Positions 7,610-15,132 of a DNA stretch of 35,698 nucleotides are shown in pieces. Position 1 is the stretch's first letter. Each line of letters begins with the position of its first letter. Made by a program: the position numbers and the translations under genes. This stretch comes from Fibrobacter sp. (GTDB lineage: Bacteria; Fibrobacterota; Fibrobacteria; Fibrobacterales; Fibrobacteraceae), in the NCBI GenBank assembly GCA_012523035.1, contig JAAYJH010000005.1:1-35698 (forward strand). The letters are read 5' to 3'. The notes beneath the pieces are model-generated. The model was given only the letters and a program-made list of their open reading frames with translations. It was not told the origin of the DNA and searched no databases.

Positions 7610-8590
7610 TTAGTCTTTGTTTTTCTTAGAATGTAATTTTATTTCTAAGCGTTTTCGTACCACCATTTCGTTAAATAAATCAGTTAAACTGTCTTCAATA
7701 CTGATCAAGGGTTTCCAGCCTATGTCCATTATTTTAGTTGGATCGCCAATGAGTAGTGGAATATCATTGCTTCTATCTAAACTAGGATCGTATCGAAAAT
7801 CCACGCTAATCCCAGCAATATCCACTAAATGTTCTGTAAGTTCTCTAAAAGTATAAGATTTTCCCGTACAAATATTATAGACTTCCCCAGATTTAGAACT
7901 GTTTAGAACTTGAATCATGGCTCTTGCTACATCTCTAACATCAATCACATCTCGACTGATATCTAAACTTCCTGTGTATAAAACAGGCTCGTCGCCATAG
8001 TGTTTCATTTTGACCAGCTGGTGAGTAATCGAAGGGATTGCAAATCGACGACTATGGTGCGGACCAGTAAAATGAAAGGGTCGCACAAAAACTATATGTA
8101 AATCGTGTGCATTTCTAAACTGATTTCCTAAAATTTCCATGCATGCTTTAGAAGTGGCATATGGAGTCAAAGGATTGGGTGGAGTCGATTCTTTGTGTAA
8201 AGTAGTTAAAAGAGCTTCTGTTCTGCCATAGATTTCACTAGAACTTAGTAAAAGGACTTTTGCTTTTGGAGCCGCTATTCGAACAGCTTCTAGTAAATTT
8301 TGTGTACCCAATAAATTAGTGCTTAGTGTTTCGAAAGGTTTTTTATAAGATAAACCTACCGAAGATTGACTGGCTAAGTGATAAACAAAATCGGGTTGTG
8401 TTTTAAGAATAACCTCGTGAAGTTCTTTAAAATTTAAAAGATCTCCTGTAAGATATTCAACATCTTCTACCTTTTGCCATGGTTGAGGGACTTCATCACT
8501 AAAACTATAAAGTTTTCGTTTAGAACGAGTCACACCTGATAATATATGAAAACCAAGAGCTCCCGTACCGCCTGTAACTAAAATGCTCAT
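7610..8590 (-). CDS. NAD-dependent epimerase/dehydratase, GDP-6-deoxy-mannose reductase-like
   Basis: 326 aa extended short-chain dehydrogenase. The N-terminal dinucleotide site is TGGTGALGFHI (residues 7-17); the catalytic region has SSSEIYG and YATSK (Tyr-x-x-x-Lys). The block RPFHFTGPHHSRRFAIPS.THQ closely follows the pattern of GDP-4-keto-6-deoxymannose reductases and GDP-mannose dehydratases (RPFNHTGPGQ.P.F..PSF..Q), pointing to GDP-deoxyhexose formation for surface glycans. The start at 8590 overlaps the aroKB stop by ATGA, so translation is coupled; earlier in-frame codons belong to the aroKB tail. Its position last in a shikimate cluster is odd for a sugar gene. The exact sugar nucleotide is unproven. 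Confidence 0.75.
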   Translation of the reverse strand: MSILVTGGTGALGFHILSGVTRSKRKLYSFSDEVPQPWQKVEDVEYLTGDLLNFKELHEVILKTQPDFVYHLASQSSVGLSYKKPFETLSTNLLGTQNLLEAVRIAAPKAKVLLLSSSEIYGRTEALLTTLHKESTPPNPLTPYATSKACMEILGNQFRNAHDLHIVFVRPFHFTGPHHSRRFAIPSITHQLVKMKHYGDEPVLYTGSLDISRDVIDVRDVARAMIQVLNSSKSGEVYNICTGKSYTFRELTEHLVDIAGISVDFRYDPSLDRSNDIPLLIGDPTKIMDIGWKPLISIEDSLTDLFNEMVVRKRLEIKLHSKKNKD

Positions 8591-10212
8591 AAGACCTCTT
8601 TTGCTTGGATCGCTTCCCAAGCTTTTTGAATAATAGTTTCTTCTACATTTGCGTGTTTTTTTACACACCCTATTTTAGTAGGTAAAATGTAATTTCTATT
8701 GTTTTTTTCGACCTTTTTATCTACACCCATAGCTTTCCAAGCTTCTTTTATAGATACATCGAAATGAGATGGAAAACCAAAAAAGTTTAAAAGCTTGCTT
8801 TGTCTTTCCTCTTCTTCTTTACTCCATAAATTTAACAATGTGGAGACCCTAGCGGCCACCCGCATCCCTAAACTTACAGCAATTCCATGAGAAAAAGTTT
8901 GATAATTTGTAAGTTTTTCGATAGCGTGTCCAAAAGTGTGCCCATAATTTAATATGGCTCGAAGTCCAGTTTCTTTTTCGTCAATACCTACTACTTCTGC
9001 TTTAATTTTGCAACTTTGTTCTATTAAATACTTTAAAGTAGATTCTTCTTTTTTTAAGATTGAATCTGCATTATTTTCAATGTACTTAAAAAAGTCAGAG
9101 TCGTAAATAACTCCATATTTTATAATTTCTGCAAGGCCAGCCAAAAATTCTTGATGAGGAAGCGTTTTTAAAACTTCTAAATCACAAACCACTGCTTTAG
9201 GTTGATAAAAGGCACCAATCATGTTTTTCCCTTCAGAGTGGTTCACAGCCACCTTGCCGCCAACAGAACTATCTACCATGCTTAGCAAAGTAGTGGGAAA
9301 TTGTATAAACGGAATGCCTCTCTGGTAAGTAGCGGCTCCAAAACCCGCCATATCTCCAACCACACCACCTCCAAACTGTAATAAACAAGTTTTTCGGCTA
9401 AAATTTCTTCTGAGCATAAAAGTGTAAAGTTGGTTTAAGCTCGTTAAGTTTTTGCTCGTTTCACCTGCTCTGAATTTAAAAACAGGAGCTTGGGCTGTTT
9501 GGTTTCGGAGTGTAGTTAAACTGTTTGCTTGGGCTTTAGCAACACCAGTGTCTGTGCAAATCAAAAATTGATGAGAAGGAGTGAGTCCTAAACCTTCCAA
9601 TAAATGTCCGATTTTATGAAACATTTGTTTGCCAATAAAAATGGGGTATCGTTCTCCAGAAGAGGTGCTTACATCTATAGAGTGATCTTTCCAAAACTGC
9701 AATAAATGAAGCACTCTTTCACAAACATGTTCCTCGGGGTAGTCATTGGAACTTTCGACACTAAAGTCAGCTTTGGAGTAAAAAACTTCTCGTTCTTCGA
9801 GCATTTTTTTGATTTTTTGAAGTCGTTCTTCGTTATTTAAACCTGCCATGAGTGGGCGAGTGTTTTTGCGTGCAATTCGTTCGGATAAAATTTCTGGTTT
9901 AGCCCAAAGACGCACCAAAACTCCTGAGTTTCGAATATGCTTCACGATAACTTCTTGACTAAGAGCTCCTCCACCCAAAGATATAACTTTAGGTGAGGTA
10001 CTTTTCACCAAATTTTGAATTAATTCCAACTCCATTTTTCGAAAAGTAGCTTCTCCATCTTGTTCAAAAATGTCAGAAATACTTTTTCCAGCTTTTTCTG
10101 CAATTAAAACATCGGTGTCTATAAATTCCCTTTGGAGTCGTTCTGCAATTCGCCTTCCTACTCTTGTTTTACCACTAGCCATGAAGCCTGTGAAAAAAAT
10201 ATGTTTATCCAT
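8587..10212 (-). CDS. aroKB: bifunctional shikimate kinase / 3-dehydroquinate synthase
   Basis: 541 aa fusion. Residues 1-~172 are shikimate kinase: Walker A GFMASGKT (9-16), the D-x-D region FIDTDVLI, and FRKMELE plus SLGGGA for shikimate binding. Residues ~178-541 are dehydroquinate synthase: GGGVVGDMAGFGAATYQRG, PTTLLSMVDSSVGGK, AEIIKYGVI and the zinc-ligand block LNYGHTFGHAIE. It therefore carries steps two and five of the shikimate pathway (DAHP to dehydroquinate; shikimate to shikimate-3-phosphate). aroE upstream overlaps it by 8 nt and the reductase downstream by 4 nt, so the three genes form one coupled operon. Both active sites look intact. Separate aroK and aroB genes are the commoner arrangement. 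Confidence 0.95.
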   Translation of the reverse strand: MDKHIFFTGFMASGKTRVGRRIAERLQREFIDTDVLIAEKAGKSISDIFEQDGEATFRKMELELIQNLVKSTSPKVISLGGGALSQEVIVKHIRNSGVLVRLWAKPEILSERIARKNTRPLMAGLNNEERLQKIKKMLEEREVFYSKADFSVESSNDYPEEHVCERVLHLLQFWKDHSIDVSTSSGERYPIFIGKQMFHKIGHLLEGLGLTPSHQFLICTDTGVAKAQANSLTTLRNQTAQAPVFKFRAGETSKNLTSLNQLYTFMLRRNFSRKTCLLQFGGGVVGDMAGFGAATYQRGIPFIQFPTTLLSMVDSSVGGKVAVNHSEGKNMIGAFYQPKAVVCDLEVLKTLPHQEFLAGLAEIIKYGVIYDSDFFKYIENNADSILKKEESTLKYLIEQSCKIKAEVVGIDEKETGLRAILNYGHTFGHAIEKLTNYQTFSHGIAVSLGMRVAARVSTLLNLWSKEEEERQSKLLNFFGFPSHFDVSIKEAWKAMGVDKKVEKNNRNYILPTKIGCVKKHANVEETIIQKAWEAIQAKEVL

Positions 10213-11110
10213 AATAAGCCTTGGAGTGTGTGTCTAAAATTGTATTCATAAATTTTGCGTTTTTTAAAACATCTATGCTAGAGCTATAGTCTTGAAACCA
10301 CTTGGCAAAACTTGCGGCTCCTTGAGCAGCCAGCATCCCTTTTCCCGTCACAATTTGGCAACCTACTTCTCTAGCGTCTTTTAGTAATTGTGTGTGTAAG
10401 GGATTGTAAACAATATCATAAATGATTTGGTGTTTTTTTAGTTGTTCTTTTTTTAAGGGACTTTGTTCAATATTAGGATACATCCCTACGGGGGTAGTGT
10501 TTATAATTAAATTGATAGATGGAGTGATCTCAGCAAAAGATTCAAAAGAAGAGACTGCGACTTTTATAAAAAGCTTGTTTTCTAAGTCTTTGGCTAATTG
10601 TTCACCTTTTGCCCGGTTTCGGCTCACTATAGTCAAGTTTACACCTTTTTCGGCTAAAACATAAGCAATTGCTTTGGCTGCTCCTCCGTTTCCTAGTATA
10701 GCGACTTTTAAATCTTTGTCCAATTTTAAAGAATCCCCAAGTGTGTTTTTCAAGTTGAGTATGGCTCCGTATGGGTCTGTAGTGGTCCCTACTAAAGTGC
10801 CACCAACTTCTCTGTTTTTCCAATAGATGGTATTCACACTTTTAGTAAATTCAGCCAATGGATCTAGTTCATCGATATAGTCTAAAACGGTTTCCTTAAA
10901 TGGGATAGTGAGGTTGGCACCTATGAGCCCAAAGGTTTTAAAAGCTGTGATTGCATCAGAAATAGTGTGAGGAGCAAAAGAAAATGGCAAGTACACCGCA
11001 TTTATTTCTAAATGTTGAAGTAAAGCATTTTGCATCACTGGAGAAAGAGTGTGTTCAATAGGGTATCCAAAAACACCAAGTAGTTTTGTTTTCCCATTTA
11101 TGTGTCTCAC
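10205..11110 (-). CDS. aroE: shikimate dehydrogenase
   Basis: 301 aa. It reduces 3-dehydroshikimate to shikimate with NADPH. The substrate domain shows GYPIEHTLSP (usual G.PI.HS.SP) and the catalytic Lys72 in NLTIPFK; the second half has the nucleotide motif ILGNGGAAKAIAYVL, the SRNRAK loop and NTTPVGMYP. GTTTDPYG replaces the usual G.NTD..G, keeping the catalytic Asp. The GTG start at 11110 is supported by GAGG five bases upstream. First gene of the aroE-aroKB-reductase operon, divergent from der; the 200-nt divergent gap is very AT-rich and must hold both promoters. Confidence 0.94.
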   Translation of the reverse strand: MRHINGKTKLLGVFGYPIEHTLSPVMQNALLQHLEINAVYLPFSFAPHTISDAITAFKTFGLIGANLTIPFKETVLDYIDELDPLAEFTKSVNTIYWKNREVGGTLVGTTTDPYGAILNLKNTLGDSLKLDKDLKVAILGNGGAAKAIAYVLAEKGVNLTIVSRNRAKGEQLAKDLENKLFIKVAVSSFESFAEITPSINLIINTTPVGMYPNIEQSPLKKEQLKKHQIIYDIVYNPLHTQLLKDAREVGCQIVTGKGMLAAQGAASFAKWFQDYSSSIDVLKNAKFMNTILDTHSKAYYG

Positions 11111-11310
11111 TAAAGCCTCTATATTTAAAATTTAATAATAAAACACTGAAGAAAAAGCCTATACACTTCATCATCAATAATAAAATATATATAAAAAGAG
11201 AAATCAAAACATATAAAAATAGTGTTTTTAATGCTGAAGAAAAAAGATTTTTGATTGTAGGGAGAATTTTAAATACAAATAATCAAAAAGCTTTTCTATA
11301 TTGTTGGAAT

Positions 11311-12750
11311 ATGAAATTACCTATTGTCTCTATAATTGGTCGGCCTAATGTGGGCAAATCCTCACTATTCAATAGAATATTGGGCCGTCGGGCTGCGGTC
11401 GTGGCAGACAAAGAAGGTGTGACTAGAGATCGTCATTATCAAACAGCAAATCACAAAGGTCGAGATTTTGTGTTGATCGATACAGGTGGCTTTTTGCCCG
11501 ATGATACTATTGATGTTTTAGCAGATTCTATACGAGCACAAATTTTCGCTGCAGTTCAAGATTCTGACTTGGTCCTTTTTATGGTCGATGTTCGAGTGGG
11601 GGTCACAGATTTAGACTTACAGTTTTCTCGACTCATAAAAAAATTAGACAAAAAAGTGTTATTGATCGCCAATAAAAGCGAAAAAGATACAGACAGAGCC
11701 GAAAGCTGGAGTTTTTTATCTCTAGGATTTGGTTTGCCCCATACCGTGAGTGCCTTAACAGGTTATGCTTGTTTGTCATTGCTAGATGAAATTTTAGAAA
11801 TTTTGCCTGGAAAAAAAGCAAGCCCAAAACGAGAAGTTCGCCCCATACGGTTTGCTATCTTGGGAAGACCTAATGCCGGGAAAAGTACTCTTTTGAATCA
11901 ATTACTAAGAGAAGAACGAGCTGTTGTTTCTGATATTCCAGGAACCACTCGAGATTCTATAGACTGTCATTTTGTAGTGAATCAAGAGGCTTTTGTGGTG
12001 ACCGATACTGCTGGACTTAGAAAAAAGTCAAAGGTGTCCGATGATATTGAAGTCTATAGCAATATGAGAACTATGGAAAGCATTCGAAGATCAGATGTTT
12101 GTCTTTTAGTAATAGATGTGACTCGAGGTTTAGAAGTCCAAGATTTTCGTATTATAACAGAAATTAAAAAAGCGGGGAAAGGTCTCATTTTATTGTTGAA
12201 TAAATGGGATGCTTTAGAAAATAAAACTTCAAAATCTTTTGATGAACTTGTCAAAGAGATGGTGTATAGAGAGGCCTTTTTAGAGTGGACACCCATTATT
12301 TCTATTAGTGCCAAAGAAGGGCAAAGAGTGCATAAACTGGTCGATGAAATAAAAAAAGTTTACCTTCATTGTCGTCGTGTGATTGGTAGGGATCGTTTAA
12401 CAGAGTTTTTTAAGCAATTAATGCTTAGGCACCCGCATCCACCACGACAATCTAGGGTAATTCATTTGAATCGCGCTTGTCAAACCATGGTGGAGCCTCC
12501 AGTGATCACAATAGAAACGCGTACTCCAGAGTTGGTCGATGAATCTTACAAAAGATTTTTAATGAAAAGTTTTTACGAGGAGTTTCAGTTGCATGGAGCT
12601 CCATTAAGATTAAATTTTGATAGAAAATTAACCCTTAGAAAGGATGAAGAACTTGAACAGTTTACTGAGTCTTCCAATAGCATACTTGTTGGGGTCCATC
12701 CCCTCCGCCGTGTGGATAGCAAAAATAATAAAAGGGATAGACATTCGTGA
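11311..12750 (+). CDS. der: ribosome-assembly GTPase Der (EngA)
   Basis: 479 aa with two tandem GTPase domains and a KH-like C-terminal domain. Domain 1: GRPNVGKSSLFN, GVTRDRHY, DTGGF, and ANKSE at the base-recognition site where NKxD is the rule. Domain 2: GRPNAGKSTLLNQ, GTTRDSID, DTAGLRKKSKV, LNKWD. The KH-like part includes LRHPHPPRQSRVIHLNRACQ and GAPLRLNF. Der acts in 50S subunit maturation. The ATG at 11311 begins MKLPIVSIIGRPNVG as in the family; the 75 codons upstream in frame are AT-rich and unlike any Der. The ribosome site (GGA two bases before ATG) is poor. The last ~35 codons lie inside plsY in another frame. Confidence 0.95.
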   Translation: MKLPIVSIIGRPNVGKSSLFNRILGRRAAVVADKEGVTRDRHYQTANHKGRDFVLIDTGGFLPDDTIDVLADSIRAQIFAAVQDSDLVLFMVDVRVGVTDLDLQFSRLIKKLDKKVLLIANKSEKDTDRAESWSFLSLGFGLPHTVSALTGYACLSLLDEILEILPGKKASPKREVRPIRFAILGRPNAGKSTLLNQLLREERAVVSDIPGTTRDSIDCHFVVNQEAFVVTDTAGLRKKSKVSDDIEVYSNMRTMESIRRSDVCLLVIDVTRGLEVQDFRIITEIKKAGKGLILLLNKWDALENKTSKSFDELVKEMVYREAFLEWTPIISISAKEGQRVHKLVDEIKKVYLHCRRVIGRDRLTEFFKQLMLRHPHPPRQSRVIHLNRACQTMVEPPVITIETRTPELVDESYKRFLMKSFYEEFQLHGAPLRLNFDRKLTLRKDEELEQFTESSNSILVGVHPLRRVDSKNNKRDRHS

Positions 12751-13294
12751 ACATGGGTCTAAAAATGCTGGTCTAACTAATGTTTTTCGTGTTTTAGGCT
12801 TTAAGCCTGCACTTCCTGTTGTGATTACAGATTTACTAAAAGGTTTTTTAGCCCCTACTATTGCTGTTTATTTAAACAAAATAAATGGAAGTGTAGAAGA
12901 ATATTCTTGGCTTCCTTTATTGGCCGGTATCCTTGCTATTTTAGGTCACAGCTTTACATGCTTTGCGGGCTTCAAAGGAGGAAAGGGCGTTTTAACAGCA
13001 TTTGGTGTGTTTTTAGCATTGGTGCCTTATACTGCTTTACTTTGTTTTTTATTGTGGGTTATATTAGTATATTACAGTAAATATGTATCTGTTGGAAGTA
13101 TTGGTGCCTGTGTTGCTTTGATTATTTTTTCATTGACTAATTATTTTTTAGATTTTCCAGATGCAAATGCATCTTTTGGAGTATTTTTGACAGGACTTTT
13201 TGTGGCTTTTTTTGTAATTATTAAACATAAAGTAAATATAGTTCGTTTAATGAATGGCACTGAAAATGGTTTTGGTCCTAAAAGAATTAAATAA
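12644..13294 (+). CDS. plsY: acyl-phosphate:glycerol-3-phosphate acyltransferase PlsY
   Basis: 216 aa, a normal size, with about five hydrophobic segments. Family motifs: AYLLGSIPSAVW in the first membrane helix, HGSKNAGLTNVFRVLG (usual GSGN.GATNV.R.LG), and HSFTCFAGFKGGKGV. PlsY makes lysophosphatidate from acyl-phosphate and glycerol-3-phosphate at the inner membrane. The start lies within der: either ATG at 12644 with AGAAAGG immediately adjacent, or a TTG at 12653 that places the same AAAGG at a normal 9 nt. The first membrane helix requires codons inside der, so the overlap is real. gpsA, which makes the substrate, follows after 26 nt. Confidence 0.94.
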   Translation: MKNLNSLLSLPIAYLLGSIPSAVWIAKIIKGIDIREHGSKNAGLTNVFRVLGFKPALPVVITDLLKGFLAPTIAVYLNKINGSVEEYSWLPLLAGILAILGHSFTCFAGFKGGKGVLTAFGVFLALVPYTALLCFLLWVILVYYSKYVSVGSIGACVALIIFSLTNYFLDFPDANASFGVFLTGLFVAFFVIIKHKVNIVRLMNGTENGFGPKRIK

Positions 13295-13320
13295 CTAATA
13301 AAAAAGGATTAAAAGACGGT

Positions 13321-14325
13321 ATGAAGACAGCAGTTTTAGGCACTGGTAGTTGGGGTTTGACTTTAGGGTGTGTTTTATTTGAAAATGGCCATCAGGTATC
13401 TTTTTGGACTCACTCTCCAGAAGAAGTTGAAATTTTAAGCACTCAAAATGAATACAAAGACAAACTTCCTGGTATTCAGCTTCCAAAAGAATTTACCTAT
13501 ACTACAGATATGGGAGCTGCTATAGAAGGTGCTGAAATGGTGTTAATTGTGGTCCCTTCTCAATTTATGGACTCTGTGTCTAAACAATTGGGGGCTTTTA
13601 GTCCACAAACTGTACCTGTGGTGGTTTGTGCTACCAAAGGTATCTTAGAAAACACATTGCAACGGATGAGTGAGGTTATTTTAAGTAATGTTCAGTGGCT
13701 TCCTTCCGATAAAATGGTTGTTTTTAGTGGCCCTTCACATGCCGAAGAGGTGGCTCGTCGCATGTACACAGCTATAGTGGCTGCTTCTAGATCTGAAGCT
13801 TCGGCTCAATTGGTACAAGAGGCCATGAGCTGCTCTTATTTAAGAGTTTATACATCCAACGATGTGATTGGTGTGGAGCTTTGCGGTTCAGTTAAAAATG
13901 TGATTGCTATTGCCAGTGGTGTTTTATACGGAATGGAATCAGGAGACAACACTAGAGCTGCTTTGCTAACAAGAGGACAGGCAGAAATGTGTCGATTAGG
14001 GATAGCTCTTGGGGCAGACGCACATACATTTGCAGGATTAGCGGGAATGGGAGACTTGATAGTGACCTGTTTGTCACCACACAGTCGTAATCGTTTTGTT
14101 GGAGAAGAAATTGGTAAAGGAAAAAAACTAGAGACCATACTTTCTGAAATGAAAATGATAGCTGAGGGTGTTCCTACATGCAGGAGTACCAAAGCTTTAG
14201 CAGAAAAACTAGGGGTAGAAATGCCTTTAGTCAATGCAGTTTATGAAACACTTTTTAACGGAAAACCACCAAAAGATTCCATTATCGAATTGATGATGAG
14301 AGAATTGAAATCAGAAATTTGGTAA
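13321..14325 (+). CDS. gpsA: NAD(P)-dependent glycerol-3-phosphate dehydrogenase
   Basis: 334 aa. It reduces dihydroxyacetone phosphate to sn-glycerol-3-phosphate for phospholipids. The nucleotide fold begins at once (AVLGTGSWGLTLG, residues 4-16); VFSGPSHAEEV, the catalytic-lysine block GSVKNVIAIASGV, LLTRGQAEM and FAGLAGMGDLIVTC are typical GpsA motifs. It lies directly downstream of plsY and upstream of a strong terminator, closing a der-plsY-gpsA unit whose last two products act in sequence. Confidence 0.96.
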   Translation: MKTAVLGTGSWGLTLGCVLFENGHQVSFWTHSPEEVEILSTQNEYKDKLPGIQLPKEFTYTTDMGAAIEGAEMVLIVVPSQFMDSVSKQLGAFSPQTVPVVVCATKGILENTLQRMSEVILSNVQWLPSDKMVVFSGPSHAEEVARRMYTAIVAASRSEASAQLVQEAMSCSYLRVYTSNDVIGVELCGSVKNVIAIASGVLYGMESGDNTRAALLTRGQAEMCRLGIALGADAHTFAGLAGMGDLIVTCLSPHSRNRFVGEEIGKGKKLETILSEMKMIAEGVPTCRSTKALAEKLGVEMPLVNAVYETLFNGKPPKDSIIELMMRELKSEIW

Positions 14326-14350
14326 AATAAAATATTTTCTTCTTAATTTA

Positions 14351-14390
14351 AAACATCAAAATAGACTTATTTGGTGTTTTTTTTCTTTTT
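14351..14390 (+). terminator. intrinsic terminator after gpsA
   Basis: Arms AAACATCAAA (14351-14360) and TTTGGTGTTT (14370-14379) pair over 10 bp with one G-T wobble across a 9-nt loop; a long T-run follows to 14390. Confidence 0.85.
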
Positions 14391-14400
14391 ATCAAAAAAA

Positions 14401-14421
14401 AATACTCCAAATTGGAATATT
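14401..14421. promoter_or_regulatory. near-perfect palindrome, probable PadR operator
   Basis: Arms AATACTCCAA and TTGGAATATT flank a single central A; only one position breaks symmetry. The right arm contains TTGGAA (14412-14417), a possible -35, with TTAGAT 18 nt downstream as a possible -10. A repressor bound here would block the padR-GH94 promoter. Autoregulation is common for PadR proteins; that this one binds here is inference. Confidence 0.6.
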
Positions 14422-14493
14422 ATGGAAAAAATAAGTTAGATTATAGTCATTGTATTTTTGAATATTTCTAAAATGAGTAGAAAAGGTGATTAT

Positions 14494-15111
14494 ATGAATC
14501 GATACGATTTAGTTATTTTAGGTTTTATATTAGAACAAGAGTCTAGTGGCTATGATATCATAACTGAAATTCGTAAACGAGAATTAGATCGTTGGGCAAA
14601 AATAAGCACCTCTACCATATATAATCGTCTGATTCGCCTTGAAAAAAACAATCATATAATAGGTCGAACAGAAAAAGAAGGGAATAGACCAGAACGAGTG
14701 AAGTATAATATCACAGAGAAAGGCAAAGAACTTTTAAAAAAAGAAATTCTCAAACACTTGACTGGATTTAACGATGACCCTCGAACACTTGGATATGCAT
14801 TTTTATATGGTGTAGAACCAAAAGAAGCCGTTCGTTCATTAGAAATGCACGAACAAAGACTCAGTGCAGAAGTGGAACACTTAGAAAAAATGATTGCAAA
14901 AGAGCCTCGTCCTACTCTTTATCCAGAAGGGCCTTTTTTGAATTGCATGAGTCGAGATCATATTTTGGTCGAATTAAAATATATTCGAGCTGCGATTTCA
15001 ATTTTAAAAGACCCAGAGCGAAATAAAAAACTGGATGGTTATTTTTATATTAATTTTGGTGGAAGACACTTTAAACCATTGGTTCCAAAAAATCTTTTTA
15101 ATGAAAATTAA
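14494..15111 (+). CDS. PadR-family transcriptional regulator
   Basis: 205 aa. Residues 1-~85 form the PadR winged helix: DLVILGFILEQESSGYDIITEIRKRE, then STSTIYNRLIRLEKNNHI and the wing with NRPERVKYNITEKGKELL. The C-terminal half (~95-180) is helical and resembles the Vir_C-type dimerisation arm (RLSAEVEHLEKMI). The ATG at 14494 has AAAAGG seven bases before it; an in-frame TTG at 14458 has none. The GH94 phosphorylase starts 21 nt downstream and a palindrome lies 72 nt upstream, so a local, self-controlled regulator of beta-glucoside phosphorolysis is the simplest reading. The effector is unknown. Confidence 0.88.
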   Translation: MNRYDLVILGFILEQESSGYDIITEIRKRELDRWAKISTSTIYNRLIRLEKNNHIIGRTEKEGNRPERVKYNITEKGKELLKKEILKHLTGFNDDPRTLGYAFLYGVEPKEAVRSLEMHEQRLSAEVEHLEKMIAKEPRPTLYPEGPFLNCMSRDHILVELKYIRAAISILKDPERNKKLDGYFYINFGGRHFKPLVPKNLFNEN

Positions 15112-15132
15112 CCCTGTACTCATGGAGAATAC

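Noticed and set aside
11248-11289. TTTTTGATT / AATCAAAAA inverted repeat before der
   Set aside because: Long loop and pure AT bias; not beyond chance for this gap.
11086-11310. 75-codon N-terminal extension in frame with der
   Set aside because: Lys/Asn-rich, unlike Der, overlaps the aroE start; the family start is at 11311.
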